Below are positions 1-6,213 of a stretch of DNA of 9,938 bases, piece by piece. The notes under the pieces were generated by a model. The model saw only the letters and a program-made list of their open reading frames with translations. It did not search any database and was not told the DNA's origin. The first letter of the stretch is position 1; each line of letters starts with the position of its first letter. Origin of the DNA: Thiohalocapsa sp. (lineage in GTDB: Bacteria > Pseudomonadota > Gammaproteobacteria > Chromatiales > Chromatiaceae); contig NZ_JAIFKJ010000610.1 in assembly GCF_019695415.1 (NCBI RefSeq), positions 1 to 9,938 of the forward strand. The letters are read 5' to 3'. The position numbers and the translations under genes were made by a program.

Positions 1-2
1 GC

Positions 3-182
3 GGTGAAACTCCCAAGGGCTCCGGCTGTACCGTCCCCGCCGACCTGCCCTGGCCCATCCGGCAGGATGCCGCGATCCTGGAGCGCTGGTCGGGGTACCC
101 TGCGGTGAGGTCACTGTTCTAGTATCTGAAAGGGGATAAGGCGCAGCGCGTGATTCGGAGCTTTGGGTATATCACGGAATAG
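3..182 (+). pseudogene. modA: modA 3' end (molybdate-binding periplasmic protein), interrupted by an in-frame amber codon
   Basis: The frame starting at base 3 reads as the last part of a periplasmic molybdate-binding protein. It contains PADLPWPIRQDAAILE, matching the usual 'PxxLxxPIRQDAVLL' stretch of ModA, and ends YLKGDKAQRVIRSFGY followed by ITE, matching the usual 'FLRSPEARxIIxxYGY' C-terminus. A TAG at 120-122 breaks this frame right after SLF, 19 codons before the second TAG at 180-182. The similarity continues beyond the first stop, so the break is either a recent nonsense mutation (for example CAG to TAG), a sequencing error, or readthrough. If translation stops at 122 the product loses its C-terminal helix. 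The gene start lies outside the window. It is the first gene of a modABC operon: modB and modC follow on the same strand. Identification as ModA rests on these motifs plus context; calling it a pseudogene is an inference. Confidence 0.72.
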
Positions 183-187
183 ATGGG

Positions 188-282
188 CGAGGTGCGAGGG
201 GCGAGGACACCCCATCATCGTCACCGACAGCTGTGCCGCACGCACCGCGCACCGCGCACCTCGAACCTCGAACCTCGAAACC
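188..282. repeat. Heptad-repeat element between modA and modB
   Basis: Three 7-base units beginning CGAGG (188-194 CGAGGTG, 195-201 CGAGGGG, 202-208 CGAGGAC) face six units of the form CGMACCN (241-247, 248-254, 255-261, 262-268, 269-275, 276-282). The last unit ends at the base before the modB ATG. The arms are partly complementary: CGAGGTGCG at 188-196 pairs with CGCACCTCG at 255-263. The array leaves no purine-rich ribosome binding site in front of modB. A related heptad element lies at 5364-5420. Confidence 0.7.
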
Positions 283-960
283 ATGATTCTCTCCGACACC
301 GACCTCGAAGCCATCGCCCTCACCCTGCGCCTGGCGGCGGTGACGACGCTGATCTTGTTCATCGTCGGCACCCCCATCGCCTGGTGGCTGGCGCGCACGC
401 GCTCGCGCTGGAAAGGCCCCGTCGGCGCTGTGGTGGCCCTGCCGCTGGTGCTGCCGCCGTCGGTGCTGGGCTTCTATCTGCTGGTGACCATGGGCCCGAA
501 CGGGCCGGTAGGCTGGCTTACGCAGACGCTGGGCATCGGGCTCCTGCCCTTTACCTTTTGGGGGCTGGTGGTGGGCTCGGTGTTCTACTCCCTGCCCTTC
601 ATGGTGCAGCCGGTGCAGAACGCCTTCGAGGCCATCGGCGAGCGCCCATTGGAAGCGGCAGCTACCCTGCGCGCCTCCCCGCTGGACCGCTTTTTCACCG
701 TTGCCCTGCCGCTGGCGCTGCCGGGCTTCGTCACTGCCGGGATTCTGAGCTTCGCGCACACCGTCGGCGAGTTTGGTGTGGTGCTGATGATCGGCGGCAA
801 CATCCCGGGTGAGACCCGGGTCGCCTCCGTGCAGATCTACGACTATGTCGAGGCGCTGGAGTACGCCGATGCTCACCGACTGTCCGCGGTACTCTTAGTG
901 TTCTCTTTCGTGGTGCTGCTGGCGCTCTATGCCTGGCGCCCGGACCGCGGGACGCGCTGA
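283..960 (+). CDS. modB: Molybdate ABC transporter permease ModB
   Basis: Inner-membrane permease of the molybdate (and probably tungstate) ABC importer. It receives the oxyanion from ModA and is driven by ModC. The product is 225 residues, the normal ModB length, with hydrophobic segments near 13-36, 47-70, 88-108, 145-172 and 200-217. The ABC-permease EAA loop that contacts the ATPase is visible at about 124-148 (EAAATLRASPLDRFF then ALPLALPG). GEFGVVLMIGGNIPGETRV near 162-180 is typical of ModB. The frame is open back to 163, but the upstream residues are heptad-repeat translation; ILSDTDLEAIALTLRLA after the ATG at 283 is the normal N-terminus, so that start is chosen. No Shine-Dalgarno sequence is seen before it. 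modC begins 4 bases after the stop, which suggests translational coupling. Confidence 0.93.
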   Translation: MILSDTDLEAIALTLRLAAVTTLILFIVGTPIAWWLARTRSRWKGPVGAVVALPLVLPPSVLGFYLLVTMGPNGPVGWLTQTLGIGLLPFTFWGLVVGSVFYSLPFMVQPVQNAFEAIGERPLEAAATLRASPLDRFFTVALPLALPGFVTAGILSFAHTVGEFGVVLMIGGNIPGETRVASVQIYDYVEALEYADAHRLSAVLLVFSFVVLLALYAWRPDRGTR

Positions 961-964
961 GCCG

Positions 965-2038
965 ATGATCTACGTCGGCTTGCGAATCGAATGGCCCGGC
1001 TTCTCGCTGGACGTCGACGAGCAGCTGCCGGCGCGGGGGGTGACGGCCCTGTTCGGGCATTCAGGCTCCGGCAAGACCACATTGCTGCGCTGCATCGCCG
1101 GTCTGGAGCAGGCCGCCACCGGACGCCTCAGCTTCAACGGCGATGTCTGGCAGGACAGGGATGTCTGGGTGCCGACTCACCGCCGCCCCATCGGCTATGT
1201 GTTCCAAGAGCCGAGCCTGTTTCCGCACCTGACGGTGCTCGGTAACCTTCACTACGGACAGAAACGCAGCCGCCAGGAAGACCGTCAAGCGGCGAAGTTC
1301 AACCTGGAGCACGCCATCGATCTGCTCGGCATCGGCCACCTGCTGAAGCGCAAACCGGCAGCACTCTCCGGCGGCGAGCGTCAGCGCGTCGGCATGGCTC
1401 GGGCACTCGCGGTGAGCCCGAAGCTGCTGCTGATGGACGAGCCCCTGGCCGCACTGGACCTGGCCCGCAAGCAAGAGATCCTGCCGTACCTGGAGCGGCT
1501 GCACGACGACCTGGAGATCCCGGTGCTGTACGTCAGCCACGCCCCGGACGAGGTGGCGCGCCTTGCGGACCACCTGGTGGTGATGGAGGGCGGGCGGGTG
1601 CTGGCGAGCGGCCCGCTCAACGACACCCTGGCGCGGCTCGACCTGCCGATTCGCCTGGGCGAGGACGCCGGCGTTGTGCTGGACGGCCACGTCGCCGAGC
1701 GCGACGAGCGCTGGCACCTGCTGCGCGTCGCATGCTGCAACACAAGTCTCTGGGTACGGGACACCGGCGCCGACCTCGGCGACCACGCCCGCGTCCGCAT
1801 CCTCGCCCGGGACGTAAGCATCGCCCATGAGCCCAAAGAAGGCACCAGTATCCTCAACACACTGCCGGCGCGCGTCGTCTCCCTAGGCGACGACGCCCAC
1901 CCCGCTCTGTCGCTGGTGAAGCTCGCGGTGGACGGCAAGCCGGTACTCTCGCGCGTCACCCGTCGCTCCGCCGAGCAGCTCGGCCTAGCGCCCGGACAGC
2001 AAGTCTGGATCCAGATCAAGGCGGTGGCGCTGTTGTAA
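965..2038 (+). CDS. modC: Molybdate ABC transporter ATP-binding protein ModC
   Basis: ATPase subunit that powers molybdate import with ModB. The product is 357 residues, typical for ModC. ABC motifs are in order and intact: Walker A GHSGSGKT at 31-38, Q-loop Gln81, signature LSGGERQ at 134-140, Walker B LLLMDEP at 154-160, D-loop AALD just after, switch His192. The C-terminal part from about 292 (TSILNTLPARVVSLGDD onward) is the Mop/TOBE oxyanion-binding domain that distinguishes ModC from generic ABC ATPases. The frame is open to an ATG at 929 inside modB, but the ATG at 965 gives the standard N-terminus MIYVGLRIEWPGFSLDVD and sits 4 bases after the modB stop. Regulation by molybdate (ModE) is common in the family, but the operon promoter is outside the window. 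Confidence 0.96.
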   Translation: MIYVGLRIEWPGFSLDVDEQLPARGVTALFGHSGSGKTTLLRCIAGLEQAATGRLSFNGDVWQDRDVWVPTHRRPIGYVFQEPSLFPHLTVLGNLHYGQKRSRQEDRQAAKFNLEHAIDLLGIGHLLKRKPAALSGGERQRVGMARALAVSPKLLLMDEPLAALDLARKQEILPYLERLHDDLEIPVLYVSHAPDEVARLADHLVVMEGGRVLASGPLNDTLARLDLPIRLGEDAGVVLDGHVAERDERWHLLRVACCNTSLWVRDTGADLGDHARVRILARDVSIAHEPKEGTSILNTLPARVVSLGDDAHPALSLVKLAVDGKPVLSRVTRRSAEQLGLAPGQQVWIQIKAVALL

Positions 2039-2052
2039 CCGCGACCAAGCGC

Positions 2053-2075
2053 CCGCGTCCTTCCTCAGGACGCGG
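2053..2075 (+). terminator. Hairpin after modC, possible transcription end
   Basis: Perfect 9-bp stem CCGCGTCCT / AGGACGCGG with a 5-base loop, starting 14 bases after the modC stop. No T-run follows on either strand, so intrinsic termination is uncertain; it may instead protect the 3' end of the mod transcript. Confidence 0.45.
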
Positions 2076-2137
2076 ACCCGCCCCCTCCCGCTACCATCTG
2101 CGCGACCACCTATACGTCGAGACGCCGCCGTTGCCCC

Positions 2138-2178
2138 AAAAGGAAACGGCCGAGAGCTTCGCCAGCCCTCGGCCGTTT
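2138..2178 (-). terminator. Intrinsic terminator of tRNA-Pro
   Basis: A perfect 11-bp stem (AAACGGCCGAG at 2144-2154 and CTCGGCCGTTT at 2168-2178) with a 13-base loop. On the - strand the stem is followed by TTTCCTTTT. It lies 26 bases downstream of the tRNA 3' end. A shorter hairpin (CGCCCG/CGGGCG, 2181-2198) sits between it and the tRNA and could be part of precursor processing. Confidence 0.8.
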
Positions 2179-2204
2179 AGCGCCCGCGATATCGGGCGGT
2201 TGTA

Positions 2205-2281
2205 TGGTCGGGGTGAAAGGATTCGAACCTTCGACCCCTGCCTCCCGAAGACAGTGCTCTACCAGGCTGAGCTACACCCCG
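2205..2281 (-). tRNA. tRNA-Pro (anticodon CGG)
   Basis: A 77-base cloverleaf on the - strand. The acceptor stem CGGGGTG/CACCCCG is perfect, the D arm is GCTC...GAGC, and the anticodon stem CTGTC/GGCAG carries the loop TTCGGGA. The T arm is GAAGG-TTCGAAT-CCTTT, the discriminator is A, and the 3' CCA is encoded at 2205-2207. The anticodon at 2245-2247 (CGG on the - strand) reads the proline codon CCG, which is favoured in GC-rich genomes. It lies downstream of ispB in the same orientation, separated by 157 bases. A 7-bp hairpin (CAGGCGG/CCGCCTG, 2383-2403) in that gap may mark the ispB transcript end. I found no convincing separate tRNA promoter. Confidence 0.97.
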
Positions 2282-2438
2282 ATGGTGGTTTGCCGCGGAT
2301 AATTCCGACGGCGGTGGCGGCGTTGGGCCGCCGATGCTGTCGGTGCGACTGCCAACCTTACTGCGGTTGCCAAGGTGGGCAGCAGGCGGCCGGGAACCGC
2401 CTGAGACATCGTGCCGGTGCCGGCGCGTCCGGCATGGA

Positions 2439-3407
2439 TCAATAGGTGCGGGCCACAGCGAAATCAGCCGTTGCCAGCATGGCGTGCTTGGCATCCGTCT
2501 CCGGCAGGCCATCGAGGGACTCTCGAGCGGACTGCGCGTGACGCCTAGCAAGCTCGGTAGTGTACTTGAGTGCATCGGTGTCGACAATGGCCGCGACGAC
2601 ATCATCGATCCGCTCGCGCCCGCCTTCCTCGATGGCCTTGCGCAGCATGCTGCGCTGCGCCTCGCTACCCGCCACCATCGCACGGATGACTGGCAGGGTG
2701 GGCTTGCCTTCTTCGAGGTCGTCGCCGATGTGCTTGCCAATGGTCTCGCTGTCGGCGTCGTAATCGAGTGCGTCGTCCACCAACTGGAAGGCGATGCCGA
2801 GGTGCATGCCGAAGTCGGCGACGCGGTCCTCAAGCGTTTTGGGCACCTCAGCCAACAGGGCGCCGAGCCGCGTTCCTGCCTCGAACAGCGTCGCCGTCTT
2901 GCGCTTGATGACTTCCATATAGCGCGCTTCGTCCGTGTCCGGGTCATGGCTGTTTAGCAGCTGCAGCACCTCGCCCTCCGCGATGCGGTTGGTGGCGTGC
3001 GAGAGCACGTCCATGACGCGCATGATGCCGACGTCCACCATCATCTCGAAGGCGCGGGAGTACAGAAAGTCGCCCACGAGCACACTCGCTTCGTTGCCCC
3101 AAACGGCGTTGGCGGTGTCGCGGTTGCGGCGCAGCTCGGAGCCGTCGACGACGTCGTCGTGCAAAAGCGTAGCCGTGTGGATGAACTCCACGATGGCAGC
3201 GGTCTCGAGGTGGCGCTCCCCTTGGTAACCGCAGGCACGCGCGGCGAGCAGGACCAAGAGCGGGCGCAGCCGCTTGCCGCCGCTGCCGACGATGTAGTGA
3301 CCAATCTGGTTGATCAGCACCACGTCAGACTGCAGGCGCTGGAGTATGAGCTCGTCGACAGCCTGGAGATCGTCGGAGACAGGTGCCCGAATTGCGGAAA
3401 GATCCAT
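2439..3407 (-). CDS. ispB: Long-chain all-trans polyprenyl (octaprenyl) diphosphate synthase
   Basis: Cytosolic prenyltransferase that condenses isopentenyl diphosphate onto an allylic primer to make the ubiquinone/menaquinone side chain. The product is 322 residues, as usual for IspB. It shows the family's substrate-binding features: GKRLRP at 44-49, the first Asp-rich motif DDVVD at 84-88 followed by RRNRDTAN, and the second Asp-rich motif DDALD at 211-215 followed by GKHIGDDLEEGKPTLP. Small residues before the first Asp motif (FIHTATLLHDD) fit a long-chain product. The exact chain length (C40 or other) cannot be read from the sequence. The ATG at 3405-3407 gives MDLSAIRAPVSDDLQ, a typical N-terminus. 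A consensus-like promoter lies just upstream at 3437-3466. Confidence 0.95.
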   Translation of the reverse strand: MDLSAIRAPVSDDLQAVDELILQRLQSDVVLINQIGHYIVGSGGKRLRPLLVLLAARACGYQGERHLETAAIVEFIHTATLLHDDVVDGSELRRNRDTANAVWGNEASVLVGDFLYSRAFEMMVDVGIMRVMDVLSHATNRIAEGEVLQLLNSHDPDTDEARYMEVIKRKTATLFEAGTRLGALLAEVPKTLEDRVADFGMHLGIAFQLVDDALDYDADSETIGKHIGDDLEEGKPTLPVIRAMVAGSEAQRSMLRKAIEEGGRERIDDVVAAIVDTDALKYTTELARRHAQSARESLDGLPETDAKHAMLATADFAVARTY

Positions 3408-3436
3408 GGGCTACTTCGCGCGATAGGAAGCCGAAG

Positions 3437-3466
3437 ATCGTAGGGGTCTCGGCTCGGAACTGTCAA
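3437..3466 (-). promoter_or_regulatory. Sigma-70-type promoter of ispB
   Basis: On the - strand, a perfect -35 TTGACA (3461-3466) and a -10 TACGAT (3437-3442, 4 of 6 to consensus) are separated by 18 bases. They would start RNA near 3430, about 23 bases before the ispB ATG. A 29-base inverted repeat (3467-3495) touches the upstream edge of the -35 box. Confidence 0.65.
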
Positions 3467-3495
3467 GGTGAGGCGACGGTTTCGTCCGCCTCACC
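3467..3495. repeat. Long hairpin / inverted repeat abutting the ispB promoter
   Basis: GGTGAGGCG (3467-3475) pairs perfectly with CGCCTCACC (3487-3495). Inside it ACG pairs with CGT around a GTTT loop, with a single bulged C at 3486. It could be an operator for ispB, or the 3' end of a transcript entering from the right on the - strand, although no T-run follows. Confidence 0.6.
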
Positions 3496-3803
3496 GCCTG
3501 CTTGCCGCACCGCGCACGCAGCGCTGACGCTGCCGTTGCGACGGCCGCTCGCCATGAGTGGGGCGAGTCGCGCGGGTGGCGAGTCTGTAAAGCTCTATGG
3601 ACCCCACCGGCGATCCAGGGTTCGCTCCGACACTTGGGCGCTGCGCGCTCTGCAGGTCTGCTGCTGGCGTGTGCGCCGCGCAGAGGCGCGCGCCCTCGCA
3701 GCAGCCGCGACCGTCCCCATCTCTGAACTTCAGCCGGGCACGTTGTCCCAATCCGCACTGGGCCGCCGGCCCTGCACGCTATCCGCCTCGAGAGAACGCC
3801 GCC
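3496..3803. other. Gene-free stretch between ispB and the LON-domain gene
   Basis: Open frames cross this GC-rich stretch on both strands, but none has a recognisable protein, a good ribosome binding site or a plausible start. It holds several hairpins, such as GCTGCTG/CAGCAGC around the Arg-codon-like GC block near 3660-3705 and GGGCC-GCC-GGCCC at 3759-3771. I do not recognise a tRNA, 6S RNA or riboswitch here. It probably carries the promoter and leader of the gene at 3804. Confidence 0.5.
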
Positions 3804-4466
3804 GTGAGAAGTCCCTTTCTGCAAGCCTTCACCGATCTCCCGCGAGAGCTCCCCATCTTCCCCTTGGGCGGGGCGGTGGTTCTGCCCGGTGTGCAGCTCC
3901 CGCTCAACATCTTCGAGCCTCGCTACCTGAACATGGTGTCGGCGGCGCTTGCGCAGGATCATCTCATCGGTATGGTGCAGCCGCGCGCCGAGGCGGTGGG
4001 CGACGCGCCGCCGCAGGTCCACAGCATTGGCTGCGCCGGGCGCATCACCTCTTACAGCGAGACCACTGACGGCCGCATCGTTTTGGTGCTGACCGGTCTC
4101 TGCCGATTCGAGGTCGCCGAGGAATTGGCTGAGCGTGATGGCTACCGACGCGTACGCCCGGATTGGAGACGCTTTGCGGCGGACTACGAGCTGGATGGCG
4201 GCGCGATTGGCGACCGCGAGCGTTTTATGGGCTCCCTGCGCGCCTTTTGCGACCGACGCCGAGTGGAGGTGCCCTGGGACGACATTGGACAGATGGAAGA
4301 CTACGACCTAGTCAACCTGCTCTGCACCCACCTGCCGCTCGGCGCCGACGACAAGCAGGCGCTGTTGGAGACAGACGGCGTCGGCGCGCGTGCCGACCTG
4401 ATGCGCGGTCTGATGGAAATGTCAGCCTTCGGTAGCGTCGACGCCGGCAGGGAGCAGCGACACTAA
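3804..4466 (+). CDS. LON substrate-binding-domain protein (peptidase S16 Lon N-terminal domain, stand-alone)
   Basis: A 220-residue cytosolic protein made only of the N-terminal substrate-binding domain of Lon protease, with no ATPase or protease part. Diagnostic stretches are ELPIFPLGGAVVLPG at 15-29 and LPLNIFEPRYLNM at 32-44, then a beta-rich core with GCAGRI (76-81) and the strand RIVLVLTGLCRF (91-102). A helical C-terminal part begins near 134. The role of stand-alone LON-domain proteins is not established; substrate or adaptor binding is only inferred from Lon. The start is the GTG at 3804, preceded by GAGAGA about 8 bases upstream. The frame is open further left, but those residues (Arg/Pro/Ala-rich) do not look like protein. 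It is followed after 84 bases by iscA, which seems to have its own promoter. Confidence 0.9.
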   Translation: MRSPFLQAFTDLPRELPIFPLGGAVVLPGVQLPLNIFEPRYLNMVSAALAQDHLIGMVQPRAEAVGDAPPQVHSIGCAGRITSYSETTDGRIVLVLTGLCRFEVAEELAERDGYRRVRPDWRRFAADYELDGGAIGDRERFMGSLRAFCDRRRVEVPWDDIGQMEDYDLVNLLCTHLPLGADDKQALLETDGVGARADLMRGLMEMSAFGSVDAGREQRH

Positions 4467-4487
4467 TCCAACAGCAGGGGCCAACCC

Positions 4488-4516
4488 TTGAAATCCCGAC
4501 CGGGAAGGTTTACTAG
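4488..4516 (+). promoter_or_regulatory. Probable promoter of iscA-sufE
   Basis: TTGAAA (4488-4493, 5 of 6 to the -35 consensus), a 17-base spacer, then TACTAG (4511-4516) as a weaker -10. The predicted RNA start near 4523 leaves a leader of about 28 bases before the ATG at 4551. The small palindrome CCCGACCGGG (4495-4504) lies in the spacer and could be an operator. It does not match the IscR sites I know. Confidence 0.45.
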
Positions 4517-4550
4517 GGCACCATCGAAACATCGACACTGGAGCAGCATC

Positions 4551-4877
4551 ATGGCAGTCACCCTCACCGACGCGGCCGCCCGCCACGTCAACAGCATGCT
4601 GGAAAAACGCGGCCACGGCATCGGCCTTCGCATTGGCACGAAGAAGAGCGGTTGCACCGGCTACGCCTACGTCGTCGACTACGCGGACGACCTGGACGAC
4701 GGCGACCAAGTCTTCGAGAGTCACGGCGTCAAGGTGGTCGTGGACGATGCAAGCCTCGAGCGCATCGACGGCATGGAGGTGGATTTCGTGAAGTCGAGCC
4801 TACTCAACGAGGGCTTCGAGTTCCGCAACCCCAACGTCAAGGACGAGTGCGGATGCGGCGAGTCCTTCAGCGTCTAA
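4551..4877 (+). CDS. iscA: Fe-S cluster assembly A-type carrier (IscA/SufA family)
   Basis: A-type carrier that holds Fe-S clusters or iron and passes them to apo-proteins in the cytosol. The product is 108 residues, the usual length, and has the three conserved ligand cysteines: Cys35 in KKSGCTGYAYVVDY, and Cys100 and Cys102 in KDECGCGESFSV. NEGFEFRNPNVKDECGCGESF is closer to IscA than to SufA or ErpA, but genome context (no iscSU or sufBCD here) leaves the exact subtype open. The ATG at 4551 is set by the ribosome binding site GGAG at 4540-4543 with 7-base spacing; the frame is open a little further left without a better start. sufE follows after 79 bases on the same strand, so the pair probably works together in cluster delivery. 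Confidence 0.93.
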   Translation: MAVTLTDAAARHVNSMLEKRGHGIGLRIGTKKSGCTGYAYVVDYADDLDDGDQVFESHGVKVVVDDASLERIDGMEVDFVKSSLLNEGFEFRNPNVKDECGCGESFSV

Positions 4878-4956
4878 GCCGGCGTCCGCGGGGCGCGATC
4901 TTTCAGCCCTGCTCGCGACCTCGACCCCGCCCGACAGAGCAGCTCGCCACCGCACC

Positions 4957-5391
4957 ATGAGCACAAGCAGCGAGATCGAAGACATCATCGACACCTTCGA
5001 CCTGCTCGGTGATTGGGACCAGCGCTACGAGTACCTAGTCGAGCTCGGCGAGCGTATGCCGCCGATGGACCCGGTAAACAAGGTCGACGCCAATCGTGTC
5101 ATGGAGTGCATGAGCACCGTGCATGTGGTACCAGAGCGCGTGGACGAAACCAACCGGCTGCGCTTCCAGGGCGATTGCGACACCGCCATCATCAAAGGCG
5201 TTGTGGCGCTCTTGGTACAGCTCTTTTCGGACAAGACCGCCGAGGAGATCGAAGCGACGGACGTTGACGCCCTCTTCGAAGGGCTGAAGCTGGAAGAGCA
5301 CTTAAGCCCTAACCGCCACGTCGGCGTCTACGCCATCGTCAACAAGATGAAGGGCCAGGCAGGCGAGTATCGAGGCGCGAGTGGCGAGTAG
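4957..5391 (+). CDS. sufE: Cysteine desulfuration protein SufE
   Basis: Sulfur acceptor that takes persulfide sulfur from a SufS-type cysteine desulfurase and hands it to the cluster scaffold. The product is 144 residues, near the family length. The catalytic cysteine is Cys51 in NRVMECMSTVHVVPE, the position it has in E. coli SufE. Other family marks are DWDQRYEYLVELGERMP (19-35), GDCDTAIIKGVVALL near 72-86, and HLSPNRHVGVYAIVNKMK in the C-terminal helices. The ATG at 4957 gives a normal N-terminus; no strong Shine-Dalgarno is visible. The last nine residues (GEYRGASGE) and the TAG stop fall inside a heptad-repeat element, so the natural end was probably displaced by the repeat. No sufS, sufB, sufC or sufD is in the window, so the desulfurase partner must be elsewhere. 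Confidence 0.93.
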   Translation: MSTSSEIEDIIDTFDLLGDWDQRYEYLVELGERMPPMDPVNKVDANRVMECMSTVHVVPERVDETNRLRFQGDCDTAIIKGVVALLVQLFSDKTAEEIEATDVDALFEGLKLEEHLSPNRHVGVYAIVNKMKGQAGEYRGASGE

Positions 5392-5420
5392 CGAGGCATC
5401 CCCTCGCCCCTCGCTTCTCG
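5364..5420. repeat. Heptad-repeat palindrome overlapping the end of sufE; possible bidirectional terminator
   Basis: Five 7-base units starting CGAG (5364-5370, 5371-5377, 5378-5384, 5385-5391, 5392-5398) face three units ending CTCG (5400-5406, 5407-5413, 5414-5420). Arms 5378-5396 and 5402-5420 fold into a long hairpin with a 5-base loop; mismatches are at the TA/CC internal loop and one T/T. The fourth unit contains the sufE stop codon. It lies between sufE and the convergent oxygenase gene, whose stop is at 5431-5433, so it may end both transcripts, though no long T-run follows. Same repeat style as 188-282. Confidence 0.75.
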
Positions 5421-5430
5421 TACTTAACAT

Positions 5431-6105
5431 TCAAACCTCGCCCCACATCCGCACCAAATTGCTGTAGCTGCGATCCACCTGTGCGGTGTGATCGGCGTCG
5501 GGGGCAGTCTTCAGCAGGTGTTCTCTTGCCAGATTCATCTCATACAGGAGCTCACGGCGGGCCGGGTCGCGGACATAGCTTTGTATCCATGTCAGCGCCA
5601 CCAGGCGCTCGCCGCGGGTTACCTCGGCAACCCGGTGCAGGCTCGAGGACGGGTACACCACCGCATCGCCCGCGGGCAGTTTGACGCGGTTGTCGCCGAA
5701 GCTGGTGCGGATCACGAGCTCACCGCCGGTGTAGTCCTCCGGCGCATTCAGGAACACGGTCATGGACACGTCCGAGCGAAAGCGCGGACCGTTGCTGCCC
5801 ATAATCGGGTCGTCCACATGGTCTCCGTAGGCCATGCCCGGGCGATACCGGGCAAAGATGGGGTCCGCCACCCGGTGCGGGAGCACACCGAAGCGAAAGG
5901 TCTCGTTGTGGCCCAGGCTCGCCATCAGAATACGAATCAGGCGCTGGACGCGCTCCGGCTCTTGCCCCAGCTCCTCGTTCCGCTTGACCCGCGCCGCCGC
6001 GAATCCAGCGCTGAGCTTGCCGTCGACAAACTCGCCGCCTTGCATGATCTCATGCAGCTTGGCGAGTTGGGCTTCGTTCAACAGGTTCGGGATCGTCAGC
6101 AGCAT
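5431..6105 (-). CDS. PKHD-type Fe(II)/2-oxoglutarate-dependent hydroxylase (PiuC/YbiX family)
   Basis: Non-heme iron dioxygenase that couples 2-oxoglutarate decarboxylation to hydroxylation of an unknown substrate. The product is 224 residues, matching E. coli YbiX (about 225). The iron triad is present as His96 and Asp98 in GDHVDDP and His157 in YPSSSLHRVAEV; Arg167 in TRGERLVALTW fits the 2-oxoglutarate-binding arginine. FNAPEDYTGGELV-like residues (FLNAPEDYTGGELVIR near 118-133), KLPAGDAVVYPSSSLH and WIQSYVRD are family hallmarks. The frame stays open far upstream on this strand, but MLLTIPNLLNEAQ from the ATG at 6103-6105 is the expected N-terminus. In several bacteria this family is linked to iron uptake and sits beside TonB receptors. 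No such gene is nearby here, and it is convergent with sufE. Confidence 0.92.
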   Translation of the reverse strand: MLLTIPNLLNEAQLAKLHEIMQGGEFVDGKLSAGFAAARVKRNEELGQEPERVQRLIRILMASLGHNETFRFGVLPHRVADPIFARYRPGMAYGDHVDDPIMGSNGPRFRSDVSMTVFLNAPEDYTGGELVIRTSFGDNRVKLPAGDAVVYPSSSLHRVAEVTRGERLVALTWIQSYVRDPARRELLYEMNLAREHLLKTAPDADHTAQVDRSYSNLVRMWGEV

Positions 6106-6213
6106 GTCGGGCTCGAGAAGATGTTGCAGTCCGTGTTCCGCAGGCCGTGCCGGCGCACGCCTTTGATACCATAGGTCAAGCCACGCCTCACAGCCGCTCG
6201 TGGAGGGCGAAAC

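Noticed and set aside
163..282. Upstream extension of modB to an ATG at 163
   Set aside because: The 40 extra residues are translated from the modA tail and the heptad repeats; the family N-terminus begins at 283.
188..282. CRISPR array
   Set aside because: Units are 7 bases in direct tandem with no unique spacers.
929..964. Upstream extension of modC into modB
   Set aside because: The 12 extra residues do not belong to the ModC family and the ATG at 965 sits in the usual position just after the modB stop.
3590..3640. Possible tRNA-like T arm (GGGTTCGCTCC near 3619)
   Set aside because: No matching acceptor, D or anticodon stems could be built around it.
3383..4069. Open frames on both strands across the ispB to LON-domain gap
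   Set aside because: They overlap established genes in other frames, are Arg/Ala/Pro-rich and lack ribosome binding sites.
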